Translations under genes and position numbers: made by a program | Shown here: in pieces, positions 11,261 through 21,881 of the stretch | How positions within the stretch are numbered: position 1 is the first letter of the stretch | Layout: every line of letters begins with the position of its first letter | The notes under the pieces: model-generated | What the model saw: the letters and a program-made list of their open reading frames with translations, nothing else | Told to the model about the DNA's origin: nothing | The model's database searches: none | NCBI GenBank assembly: GCA_015680685.1 | Contig: MNCI01035760.1 | Location: 29,449-78,936 of the forward strand | Direction: 5' to 3' | DNA: 49,488 nt | DNA from: Gnetum montanum | Taxonomy: Eukaryota; Streptophyta; Gnetopsida; Gnetales; Gnetaceae

Positions 11261-12325
11261 CATCCTTCCTTTCACAACCAACATCTTCCAATCCTATGTA
11301 AAGGCCAACATCCATCACTACTCAAACACTTGACAAAAATGATGAATCTAGCACTGTGGAGAGACAAAAGAATCCATGAATCACTAATCATGATAAAGGG
11401 TGCAGTCATGGGCTAGACATCCATAAATTTAACACAATTTCTATTCTAACCCACCATACATTTCAAAACCAAGTGTGTGAGCAATAATCCATCTACACAA
11501 CTACTACTAAACTAGAAGACACCTAGTGATTTGAAAATGAAGATTTAACATTGTTTCACAAATGCACGGAGCCTACCTATCTACTTATTAATTCCTATCA
11601 TGGACAAAAGCTTAGTCATGGGGGAGATGCCCCATACTAAAACCAAGAATTAATAAGTATTTTTCATCTTTTTTATAATTTTTTCTTATTTTCTCATTTT
11701 CTCATTTCTTGATACAAAATTTTCCCATTCTTTTCAATTTTTTCCACACCTTTTTTTTCATTTCCTTTGTCAATAATATTATTTATGAATAAAAAAACAA
11801 GATTTAGCTCATTAAGGTGAAGTTTTCTCTATGTTTTCAAACTCCTGATGTACTAATTATTTGGACAATGAGGCTAGGTCATCCATCCATCCATCCCATC
11901 AATAAGAGGTTCCTACCATGCCCATAATGATATTTTTCTTCATCATCAAACTAAGAATTAACTTATAATCATTGTGCCTAGATAGAAAATTGAAGAACCA
12001 AGTGGAAATGCAAAGGGTGTGACATCAAAGGGATTTGTGGATTCTCTTGGATTACTTTTGTATGTTCTATCATGTTGATAAGGTTGTAACTATATCCTTA
12101 TAGATCTAACAAAAATGGGAGTAAGAGTAAAATAAGTGTTTCCTTACCATGTCACTAGACAAACATGTTACCCATGCTTAAAGGTAGTCCTCTAGTAAGG
12201 TTGACATAAATAAAAATAAAATAAAAGGGAAATAAATAAATTTCTAAAGGTTCCATTGGAAAGACATGTTGCCCATGCCTAAAGGTTGGTGGCTCCTTAG
12301 AGATCGAAAAAAGAGAGAGAGAAGT
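11261..12325 (+). mobile_element. Element A spacer after gag, left of the B insertion
   Basis: Non-coding. The part at about 12110-12285 matches the minus strand of element E at about 43090-43340, including the landmarks ATGTCACTAGA, CCATGC(T/C)TAAAG and TTTCTA...CATTGGAAA. A pol region would be expected in this interval of an autonomous relative and is absent. A repeated phrase of type GACATGTTGCCCATGCCTAAAGGT occurs at about 12160 and 12260. Confidence 0.6.
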
Positions 12326-12428
12326 TGAAACAACACCAAATTTGACGGATAGAATCTCAATGGAAAATTTTTCTAATTATCAACATGAGGTAAACTTTTT
12401 GTAAGTGTTTGGCCCATGCTTCTACTCT

Positions 12429-12890
12429 TGGAACTATGCTTCAGAGCATAGTCAATGTAGCATGTAGCATAGAACCAGATTTGCAAAATTTTCTAACTAA
12501 CAATAGTAGTTGCAAAAAAATTTTCAAGTGTTGTGTTATGCTCCCATTCTCCCTACTATTCTCTAGAGCATAGTCAGTGTAGCATGCACTTTAGTGGCTA
12601 GTTTGCCTATGTGTCAAGCCAAGAGTTGTCAAGCTAGCTTAGCATGGAAGAAATAGGTTGGCAAATTTTCTAACTTCTAAGACTACCCCTCCTGCTATGC
12701 TCCAAAGTGTAGTCAGCATAGTCTCAATGAAGACATCGATTCTTGTTAGATATTTCTAAGTTTTAGTGCTACGCTCTCACTTTTCTTACTATGCTCTAGA
12801 GCATAGTCAGTGTAGTCATCATTGAACTTCACTTTTTGTAGAATTTGCCTAACCATTGGGCTATGCTCTAGAGTGTAACTAACGTAGCAA
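12429..12890 (+). repeat. Five imperfect copies of a palindromic LTR motif
   Basis: The core CTATGCTCTAGAGCATAG, or close variants, is followed by TCAGTGTAGCA-like sequence and occurs near 12435, 12547, 12695, 12787 and 12860. GCTCTAGAGC is a perfect 10-bp palindrome. Related copies exist in the 3' LTR at about 29790, 29920, 30053, 30150 and 30215. These may be transcription-factor sites or cruciform-forming repeats in U3. Confidence 0.7.
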
Positions 12891-12998
12891 TGAAGGATAG
12901 CCTCCAAAAGCTTCCAAAATGTAGCATAGGCCTTCATCTCAACTCCAACACTCCTCCAAAAAGTAAGATTAGCAATCTGCATTTCTTTTGCATCCCAT

Positions 12999-13020
12999 CC
13001 CCCCCCCCCCCCCCCCCCCC
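12999..13020 (+). repeat. Homopolymer of 22 C
   Basis: A run of C follows CATCCCAT. The matching place in the 3' LTR (about 30350) reads CATCCACCCATTTGTCCC, so the run has expanded in this copy only. Slippage or a sequencing or assembly error could produce it. Confidence 0.9.
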
Positions 13021-13309
13021 ACCATTTTTCCTAAAATTGTACCCATGATCTATCCCACTCAAAAGAGGGGAGAGTGTAGCCTTTAAATTACATTATTTTT
13101 CATTGTTTGCAAGTACATTGCAGTCTTTTCAACTCTGACACATGTATTTTGGTAGTGTAGTCATAGTCTAGTAGTCTCTTGGATTCCATTGGAGCATACC
13201 AAAGCATAGTACTAGTTGCTCTAGTGGGAGTGTAGCTAGGATCAATGTAGCCTCAACTACCACTTTTACCATGTGGCACCCAATCTACACTTCGTGCCAA
13301 CCCTAATCC

Positions 13310-13317
13310 TATAAATA
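13310..13317 (+). promoter_or_regulatory. TATA box in the 5' LTR of B
   Basis: TATAAATA in the context CCCTAATCCTATAAATATCC, conserved at 30651-30658 in the other LTR (CCCTAACCCTATAAATACC). It is the likely core promoter of the element. Confidence 0.65.
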
Positions 13318-14028
13318 TCCTAGAATTCCATGTCTTAATGGTTTGTAATCCTTGCATTTGGTTGGAAAATCTTAGCATTATTTGGCATTTGATGCATTTG
13401 GAGCACCCCGCACTCTTGAAACACTTTGCACCTTAGCGACACCTTTGCATACCACTTAGCATTGTAGCATATCATAGCTCACAGGACACTGTGGTAGCCA
13501 ACCCAGCAAGAATAGACTTCATGGTAGATGTCAATTTCCATAGCTTGGACACCCTATAGACTGTGACTACGCTACCTACTATGCTTATCTATACACCACA
13601 TACCTCCTCACCTCTCCTTTGCAATTGCTATGCTCACCCCTATTTGGGGTGGTGTCATTCTTTTTCTTTCAAAATCCATTGCATTTTCAAGAATTTTCTT
13701 TTCATTTTAACATTGCACCTACACCTCTTTTCACTATTACACACATATTCACATACTTGCACTATTTTTCTTTCACTAGGAAATCCTACTATGCTCAGGC
13801 TTAGTTGGCCCTGGTACCACCAAAGACACCGTGTGAACCCCTAGCACTTATTTGTTGAAATACCTTGTAAGTATTGGTTTGATCAACAAGACCATCCTTG
13901 GTGCTCCACCTTTATTTTCCCCTCCAATAATGGTCCTATAGATGGGGCTAGGATTAGGACTGGACTATGGTCATGGACCCCTTAGGGTGACCATTCCAAT
14001 TGTCAACGTTTTTTTCATTATAATTTTC

Positions 14029-14047
14029 TAGTGCTAGAAGGAGGGTC
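14029..14047 (+). other. Candidate primer-binding site of element B
   Basis: TAGTGCTAGAAGGAGGGTC directly follows the LTR end. It resembles the TGGCGCTAGAAGGAGGG-type sequence I recall next to LTRs of Tat-like elements. I do not assign the tRNA. Confidence 0.45.
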
Positions 14048-14858
14048 GTGCCATTTCCTTCTACATTTAGTGGTAGTATAGTGTGCTCTTTGTACATCCA
14101 TTACTAACTTTAGGCTAACATAAACCCAACACCCCTATGTACCTACCACAGTAGTGGCTCGATCATAGGCTAGCGTAGGAGTTGTCTACAAGTCAGTTGA
14201 TGTAAATTCAACCCAGTTGTTGATTCCCCTAGAACCCTGTCGGACAAAAGCCAAAGCATATCTTTGTCACTCACCCAAAACTCTATGTGCTCAAGAGAGC
14301 ATAGCTGGCTCTCAATGTGAGAATGTAGCTGACCCCAGCATAGCAAGCATAGCACACTAGAGTTAGTTATTTTCTACCAATAGCATTTTTAGAATTAGCC
14401 ATTTTTTTTAATATTCTTCAACATCTTCTTATTTAGCCATTTTTTCAACATTCTATACTTTGCCATTTTTTTAGCATTTGCAACTCTTGATTTCCTTTCG
14501 CATAGCATCATGAACTCTTAGCAGTCCTCGACCTCCACCCTAAGCATGGTCATTATTTGACCTATTTAGTAGGAGATCATAATTGATCTTCCTGGGTCCA
14601 AAGAGTCCACCTTGGTAGAGAGATAATCACTTAGAATACACAACCAACCCCCTAAGTACATGGTACTTGACAATGAAATATATAACTTCCTTTGCACAAA
14701 ACTATAGGTGCTTTTATCCCTAGACTACCACAAAATGGATGCCAAAGTAGGTTATAAAATCATACACCAAAATGGGAGGGAGTACTTCCCTACCCTTAAC
14801 AATTTCATTCTACTCATCAAGATCTTTTGATGATCACTTGACCAACTTGTTCGATTGA
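14048..14858 (+). mobile_element. Leader region of element B
   Basis: The sequence between the LTR and the gag region shows no convincing coding frame. It includes GAGAGCATAGCTGGCTC-like echoes of the LTR palindrome motif near 14290-14350. Confidence 0.4.
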
Positions 14859-16780
14859 GTGGGTCAAATGAGCACGACATGGCAACCGACTACGAGGAGC
14901 CCCTATAGGATGAGCAAGATGAGTTTGAGCCTCATTCAGAGAACAAAAATCTCTTTTATGCTCCTTTTAGCAAGCTACCTCCAATTTCATCCCTCTAAAA
15001 TCCCAACCATCCACCCTCTATCAAGCAATTATATCCCCTTTGTCATCTCACAAGTTAACTCCTGTGATGGAAAATCATCAAGTGCATGTGCATCAGGATG
15101 CAAGACCATCTATCACCCTTCTCTTTGTACATCACAAACATTAGGGTGTAGGACCATCTACCACCCTTCCCTTCATGACATCAGCACAATTTGTGCAATC
15201 CTCCCTATCAGCATCCATCATGCCCATGCAACCTTATGTATGTACTATGCAGATGTCCGAACCACCACTGACTTAGGCATCATACATTTTTCCTATCTCA
15301 TTGGCATCCCCTACAATGGCCTAAGCCACAACTACGTGGTGGATTCCAACCTCTATGCCCATGGCACAATACATGCAATAGCACACATAATAGACATCTC
15401 ACATGGTTGTGTAGCCCACAATAGGGCCATAGATCACTTAAGTAGCACAACAGGTAGTACAATTGGTGCAGCTTGTTGTGCCCACCCTAAGCTTGGACCA
15501 AGTGTTCCAGCTCATTCAAATACTCACTGAGGAGGTTAAGTGACTCAAAGCCACCTCCTATAAAATGATCCACATGATGGACTTTTACTAGGATAACCCA
15601 AGTCCTATGATCACATCATTGACCTCACCTCCTAGGGTCCAACTTCTCTAGTTCACTAAATACAATGGAAAAGGGGACCCTAATGCCCATCTAGTGACCT
15701 TCCATTCTGAATGCCTTCTATAGCATGAATGGCTACATGTAATCATCTACATATTTGTCATGTCCTTGACCAGCACGGCACTATATTAGTACCCTATGCT
15801 CCCTAGGGCCTCCATATCTTCTTTGGAGGAATTGCTTAGTCAATTCGTCACTCACTTCAAGTACAACTTGAATCCCAAGGTAATCTTGGATCAACTAATG
15901 TAGAGCAAGCAAGGCCACTTAGAGGCCATGCAAAAATTCATCCAACACTGGAGCACCACCCTCAATGAAATTCACAAGCCCATTGCAAAATTACACCTAC
16001 TAGCCATTTTCAAAGGTGAAATGAATGACTTCATCAAGTTGAAGTTGTACTACCTTACCCTGTACTCCTTGAGCCAAGCTTTTGCTCAAACGAAGAGCAT
16101 TCAAGATGTGGTGAAGGCTAGTAAGGATCCAACCTATGTGGCCTACAAAAATGCATATGCAAAGAAAGACAAGAAAAAGGGCAAGCCAACCACAACTGTT
16201 GCAATGTTGGCCAATGAGGCTAAGCCAAACAATGCCAAACAAATGGCCAAGGCACCTAAGGCCCTAACCAAGAACAAGGCATCCAACTCTAGCACTACAA
16301 CAACCAACTATTCTGCATCATCAATGGCCACAAGGCAAGCTGCCCTAAGGCCAAACTTTAAGCATAAGGATCTCTCAAAGTATACACTATTGCCCATCAA
16401 GCCATTGAAGCTCTTAGGTCAACTACTTAACGCTAGGAACATCTAGTATAAGTAGATGTTTGAAGATTCTTGCAAGTGCCATGATCACTACTACAAGCTC
16501 CTTAGAGATCCATCAATTTCTATAGCAAATGATCCTTCAGTCCCTAAATATTTCAAGTTTGATCAGTTCTACCATTACCATCAACTACATAGCCATGACA
16601 CAGATTTCTACATGGCCTTACAAGATGACATACAATGCATGATTGACTGAGGTGAACTAGTCCTTGATGCAACCAACCCAATTCTCTTAGAAAATCAATC
16701 AATGAAGGTCTACAAAGACCCTCTCAATGAAAGTGGTGTAGGATACATTATCAATGCCATCAACATTGGGGATGACTCAG
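14859..16780 (+). pseudogene. Gag of element B
   Basis: A Gln-rich N-terminal part (about 15350-15540) reads through several TAG codons in the frame containing VAQQVVQLVQLVVPTLSLDQ. The capsid-like domain follows: FTKYNGKGDPNAHLVTFHSE (about 15650-15710), LEELLSQFVTHFKYNLNPK and MQKFIQHWSTTLNEIHKPIA, typical of Retrotrans_gag in Tat elements. The C-terminal part (about 16110-16330) is basic and Ala/Lys-rich, and then comes a degraded FYHYHQLHSHDTD block near 16570, the place of the YCxxHxxxGHxTxxC zinc motif, with Cys residues lost. The open frame 15928-16446 is the best-preserved piece. A larger open frame at 14859-15530 is out of register with the gag motifs. Confidence 0.75.
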
Positions 16781-17620
16781 AACTAGTGTAAGAGCCATTC
16801 ATGGTTCAGGTGCCCTTTGGCAACACTAGGGATACCTCAACATCAACCAGTTCAAGGTCTCCTTTTGTCATCAGACACCACCTTAGGTGCCCATAACATC
16901 CTTTGTGGTTAGGACCCCACAGCACATTATAGTAATAGCAACCTAGACATCCTTCATCATTAGGGTGTGCAACTTGTGGACTCCTCACCTACTCAAAGTC
17001 CAACGATGGGGACTACATCAAGCCCTACTTTCCCAAAGCCTCATTCTGCATATAACAACTAGTCTAAGTAATAACTCGGGAGGCCCAAAAAATGCCTCAC
17101 CTACAAAATAATTATTGAACTCATGTGTTATTGTAAGGGGGACAATATGATAGCTTTCATGGTAGGGGAGAAATTCCCTAATACAACTACATTCATTATC
17201 ATCGAGAAGATACTCAAGTTCAACCTGATCCTCGAAAGGCCCTAGCTAGCTCAATTACAAGTCATCTCTTTATTCATCCACCAAGAGATCCACATTCTAT
17301 ATGAGGGTGAAGATGTGATCATAGATGTTGATAATAAGGCTCCTCCAACTATCAACAATGTTGACACAAAACATGGGTTGAGGTAGAGTTTCCTAATGAC
17401 ATGTCACCCATGAAGGATGAGGGTCAACCTTGTCTAGTAGACCCACTCAAGAATCCAAAATAGGTTAACAACCTTCTCAAGGAAGCTCTATTGGCATAAT
17501 TTCCCTTCAACATCACAAATGAAGGTCTAAGTGAATATTGCCTTGTGTTGCCTAGGCCCTATGGAACCCCTAACCCACATTGGATTGGGAGGTAATTACA
17601 TGACTAAGGCATCCCCTTAG
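16781..17620 (+). pseudogene. Aspartic protease region of element B
   Basis: The retroviral-type aspartic protease cleaves Gag-Pol. The recognisable block reads DNMIAFMVGEKFPNTTTFII then KFNLILERPXLAQLQVISLF and FIHQEIHILYEGED (about 17130-17320), matching the Tat-family pattern in which a FNLILGRPW-type motif is followed by LHQKVKF. The catalytic DTG/DSG triplet is not visible, and a C-to-T-type stop replaces Trp or Gln. The coding signal fades after about 17580, where GGGAGGTAATTAC could be a splice donor. Confidence 0.6.
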
Positions 17621-18235
17621 TCCAATAGGTGCTAGGTGCCTACTTGCCCCTAATCTTTGAATACCTCACTTGCATTTTGCTTATGCATTTACATTTGGCA
17701 TGATTGCTTGCATTTTATGTTATTAATTCATTGCACATTTATGCTCTTCACTTATGCACTTTCACTCACTTAGCATTAAAAAAAAATCAAAATCACAAAA
17801 AAATATTGCTATGGCCTAAAACTAGAAACCCTTTTCTTATCATCACAATGGCTTAGAATGGCCTAAAACTACTACTATGGCCCACTATGGCCTAAAACTA
17901 GCAACACCTTTGCTCTTTATTTGTGGCCCAAAATGACCTTGAACTAGCAATCACCATGGTCTGAAATGACCCTAAACTAGCAACAGCCCTCCTACCATGG
18001 CCTTAAACTAGCATGGGGCCCACAAAGGACCTAATCGCATCAATCCACCACATTATTAGCATGCAACACTTAGCAAATAAATGCAAGGATCTACATAATA
18101 TTCAATCCACATAGCAAAAAAATAGTTTATTATTACATCTTCATTAATCCATCAATAAAATACATGGCATGACTGTATAGCAACAATGGCCATCAAATGC
18201 AAAATTTCCAAATAGCAAGGCTACATTAGGACTAT
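17621..18235 (+). other. Protease-to-RT interval, first part, with minisatellite units
   Basis: Non-coding. Positions 17790-18010 hold repeated phrases of ATGGCCTAAAACTAGCAAC type, in at least five diverged copies. The same family recurs near 23900 and 27650-28030. The interval corresponds in position to the pol intron known in Ogre elements. Confidence 0.55.
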
Positions 18236-21200
18236 TCATCTAGTGGTGTTCAATGGGGGTTGAGGCTCCTCTTCCTCTTCCTATGTCACTTCGATGGGGC
18301 CTATGGCATCGCCTTGTGCTTGCTCAAAGCAATGTAAAATAGTAAACTAGTCAACAAATGCACAACATTCAAAACTAACATAAAAAGCATAAAATAAAAT
18401 AAAAAAACTAACCTAAGAGGGTCCCACATCCATCTCTAGAGGCAATCTATCAAGGCCCTCCTACAAGCATTGGAAGATTTTGGCCTCTAATAGCCGTGTC
18501 CAATCCTCCTGGCCAAAGTCAATACCCACAAGGGTCTTGCCTTTATCTATGGTGGTCCATGTAGGAAGCTCCATCAAAAATGTGACAAATGAAACCTTCC
18601 TTGAGGGCATAGTAATCTGCAACTCTAGAGACCCACTCACCACTACATGATAAGCAAACAACTCATAGGCTTATGTCTTTCCTATTACGTCAAGGAATAG
18701 CTTGTGGCAATGGCATGCAATAGATTCCTTCTTGTACCATTTAAGATATGCATCCTATTCATTCTTGTAGTGGTGCTTGTGGTTCTTCTGAGTCTAGCCC
18801 CAATGATACACTTTTTCATTGTAATCCTTCCAATCTTTAGTTTTTAGGTCAAGCAAGTTCATCTACAAACTCTACTTGATAATCTCTCTAGTGGTCTCAT
18901 TTTTGCCCTAGATTGCTAACTAATACCTAGCATAATTAATCTTAGCTATCATCCAGGTACTATTCCCTTATGCATGAGCCACAAGGAAATTATAATAGGA
19001 CTATAGGTCCTCCATCTTGGAGTCTTGGCTTGCCACATTATCCTGGAGTTTATGCACTAGCTTCCATAAGTGCTCATTTGTGTACCTACAAACCCATAAC
19101 ACTTTCACACATGAAAGCATCCTCTCACTTGCTGCCTCATACATGCGGTGGGGCATTTGCTCCACTTCAAGGGGAAACTCAGGGATAGAATCAACCTTGG
19201 CCACCCTACTTAGATCCCAGCAAGCTTAGAACTTGTTGGCATACAATAAGCAAAACAACATTAGCCACAATCTAAGTATCAAAATTAGCAAGCAAAGTAA
19301 ATAAAATAACATAACAAGGATATCAAGCTTAGGATCTACCTACTGTAGGTAGTTCACAATATCCTCAACCAACCCTCCCATGAAGGTGGACTTGTCAAGC
19401 ACCTCTACCCATGCCTCCATGTGGTAGGTAAAGGTAGAAGTCGAACCATTGGCAAGCATGTCTACGACTATGATACAACAACACATCTAGTAATAATCAA
19501 ATAGCCAAAGATGCAAGAGCAAAAAGAGAGTGATGATATATGGCAATGCAAAACACATACCTAGTAAGCCCTCAAGTGTGAGACCAAGGAGATCACCTCG
19601 TTGCACATCATCAAAGAACCTATCAAAATCACCTCCATCAAGGTGAAGTAGTTCCTCATCCTCCAATTGTTGAAGGACTTCTATAGCCTCATGCAACTCT
19701 TCCCCCTATGCCTTCCCCTCCTTAGTTTGAGGAGAGACCTCTTTTGCTACTTCTTTTGCTACTGCTCCAATAGCCCTCTCATATTAATTTCACAATTTAT
19801 GCACATACATCAAAATTAGCATCTTAACACTTAGCATGACAACTTAGCATAATATAACATAGCATAGTATAGAAAAAATAAAAATATAAATACATCAAAT
19901 GCAAAAAAATACATCCAACAACTTGTAATAACCTACAACATTGGTGTGTAAGTTGCAAAACTTTAGGTGGATCCTCTTGCCGCCTACTCTTTCAACCTCT
20001 AGTGTAGTCTCCTCCATGGGATGTGGCCTCTTAATCTTTACCTAAGATGGTCCCACTATCTTGAAAATGTAATGCTATACCCTATCCACATTCCTAATAT
20101 CAGCTGATGGGGCCTCACTTACACTATCACACGAGTAGTGAGATCACCCTAAATGATCTCTAATTATTATGGAAAATGACTCACCAATCATCTCTGGGGG
20201 ATCCTACACTTACATGGTAGCAAATAGGTGCTTGACCCATAACTTTGAGAGCTACACGTGATCCTACACCACCCATCATCCATCCTCATGAACTACTAGA
20301 AGTTTTTCAAACCTTCACAAGTACCTTGAAAAGAATGCAAAGTGCACATACAACCTCACCTAGAGGTTGTAGTGCAACTTGACAATCTTGGCATGTAGGC
20401 CACCGGAAATGTAAGAGGCCCAATTGTACCTCACATCCTCCTCCAGCACATCCCTCATCACCCAAGCTTGCTCCAACCCAAAGATCTTTCCTTGGAAGAG
20501 TATCTTCAAAAATGCATGGGCACAGAAGAGAGGGTAGAGCTCTTGGATCATCAACACCTCCACATTCCCAATGAGTATGCCTTTGTTGGATCGAGAGGTT
20601 TCTAGCCACTCCTCAATATTGCCTCAATGGTTCACCTCTCTATTAGCTTTATCAATGACCAATGGGCCATCTAAGGGTAGGCCAAAGAGGTTAGCAAAGA
20701 AGTCATCAATGAGTTCTAGGGCTACCCTCACACCACATACCTACGTGACAAGGTGATGAGCATCCTTATTGAAGGTATTAATAATAGTGACCATTTTGGC
20801 CACCAGAATGCTTGGGCTAAGGGCCAAGAATAGGTCCATCAACCCAACCTATGTAAGCCTATTAGTCAACTCTACTAGGGATTAGTGGCACAACCAATGC
20901 TACGCACCCTCAACATCACCATACTTCATGATGAGAGTGGCCTCAGTGTAGCCCATAGCAACCATTATGATCTCTCCCAAAGACACTATGGCTACAATAT
21001 AGGCGAAAACAACATTAGCATCATGCAAAAAGGCAAAGTAGTAAATGCATGAGAGAAAAATGATAAATTGCTTACACAAGACAAAAGGTGTGCACAATGG
21101 TGGTAGTGGAGCTAATGCCTCCTTAATGCTAGGTACACCATCCATCCACTCTACATCCAACCAGCCATGGATCTAACACCTCTCATAGGCTTTTGGATGC

Positions 21201-21881
21201 CGATGAGGGTAGTTTGTCAAGTCAGATCCAATTTGCCTGATCATCCTCACATAAATGCTCTCATAGGATGAAAATTCCTATACGGTAGTGTAGGTTAAGT
21301 TCAGGGCCCCCTCCTCATCATGCAAGCCATGCTTATCAATGCTAAAACTAGCAACAAACATAAGCAGTTAGCACCTTAGTATGAGCCAATAGCCAAAAGA
21401 ATAATGCAAAAATCATAGCGACACTTACCCTTCGGCATAGTACACCATCCCAAGTGGGTTCTAAAATAGAATATGCACATGATAAGCAACAAAGAAAGTG
21501 TTTCTCTTACTATAACAACTAAATTCTAGCATCTCCCAAACCTTGGACAAAGTCCTAATACCCCTAGGACCTCAACCTAAACCCCTTGCTCCACCATCAC
21601 CGAGAGTGGGCTCATCAGACATGAACCTCAAAATGCTTTGATTTGTCCTAGGTAGCAATGTCTCCATGATGACACTAGCATCTTTTACTACTAAGTGTGA
21701 CCACATCATCACATTAAAGTGTTGATGTAGGAATTCTAGGAACTCACATGCTCTTGGCTAGAACCATACTGCCTAGTAACCCACATGCATGTCTGGTATA
21801 GGTGTACTTAGAACAAGCTCGCTCATATAGCAGAGGATGCCAACAAGTTCTACAATGATGAGGATTGGCTTCAACAATACC
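18236..21881 (-). pseudogene. Multi-exon antisense cargo gene inside element B, about 1000 codons
   Basis: Predicted exons on the minus strand, in order: 21881-21429, 21347-21076, 20991-20185, about 20145-19945, about 19775-19561, 19467-19340, about 19227-18413 and about 18330-18236. Plausible splice sites include AAGG|GTAAGTGT (21428), GTTGCTAG| (21348), GT|GTAAGCAA (21075), ATATTGTAG| (20992), GATTG|GTGAGTC (20184), ACTAG|GTATGTG (19560) and CTTAG|GTTAGTT (18412). Exon 1 contains LLKPILIIVELVGILCY, EFLEFLHQHFNVMMWSH, TLSKVWEML and NPLGMVYYAEG, a layout like FCP1/NIF (HAD-type) proteins, but the DxD catalytic pair is VEL here. Exon 3 contains HHLVT, VALELIDDFFANLFGLPLDG and GKIFGLEQAWVMRDVLEEDV, loosely like plant mobile-domain proteins. 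Breaks are mainly TAG. Function is unknown; the gene may be host-derived or a lineage-specific antisense ORF. Confidence 0.65.
21429..21881 (-). pseudogene. First recognisable exon of the antisense gene, faint FCP1/NIF-like domain
   Basis: In one frame this exon is open apart from four stops (three TAG and one TGA). The order of motifs is a hydrophobic strand ending VELVGILCY, a WFxPRACEFLEF helix, a HFNVMMWS strand, an LLPRTNQSILRFMSDEPTLG stretch, TLSKVWE, and a NTFFVAYHVHILF strand before NPLG. This parallels the strand-helix-strand order of the NIF/FCP1 phosphatase fold. The acidic DxDGT loop and the later DDSP loop are not preserved, so phosphatase activity is not expected. The similarity is judged by eye and could be wrong. 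Confidence 0.45.

Larger units (their letters stand above)
12326..14030 (+). repeat. 5' LTR of element B (ends approximate)
   Basis: Starts TGAAACAACACCAAAT and aligns with 29685-31374 through many blocks, including CAACATGAGG, TTTGGCCCATGCTTC, GGAAATCCTACTA and GTGACCATTC. It contains five copies of a palindromic motif, a 22-base C run and a TATAAATA box. The right end is inferred from a primer-site-like GTGCTAGAAGGAGGG. Confidence 0.8.

Noticed and set aside
13563-13844. Open frames in the B LTR, repeated at 30832-31146
   Set aside because: Presence in both LTRs reflects the LTR duplication. The translations are low-complexity, rich in His, Phe, Thr and Leu, with no domain.
14859-15530. 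A 223-codon open frame at the start of the B gag region
   Set aside because: It is His/Cys/Ser-rich with no family resemblance, and the neighbouring frame contains the Gln-rich gag sequence with several TAG codons. The open frame is best explained as an out-of-register shadow.
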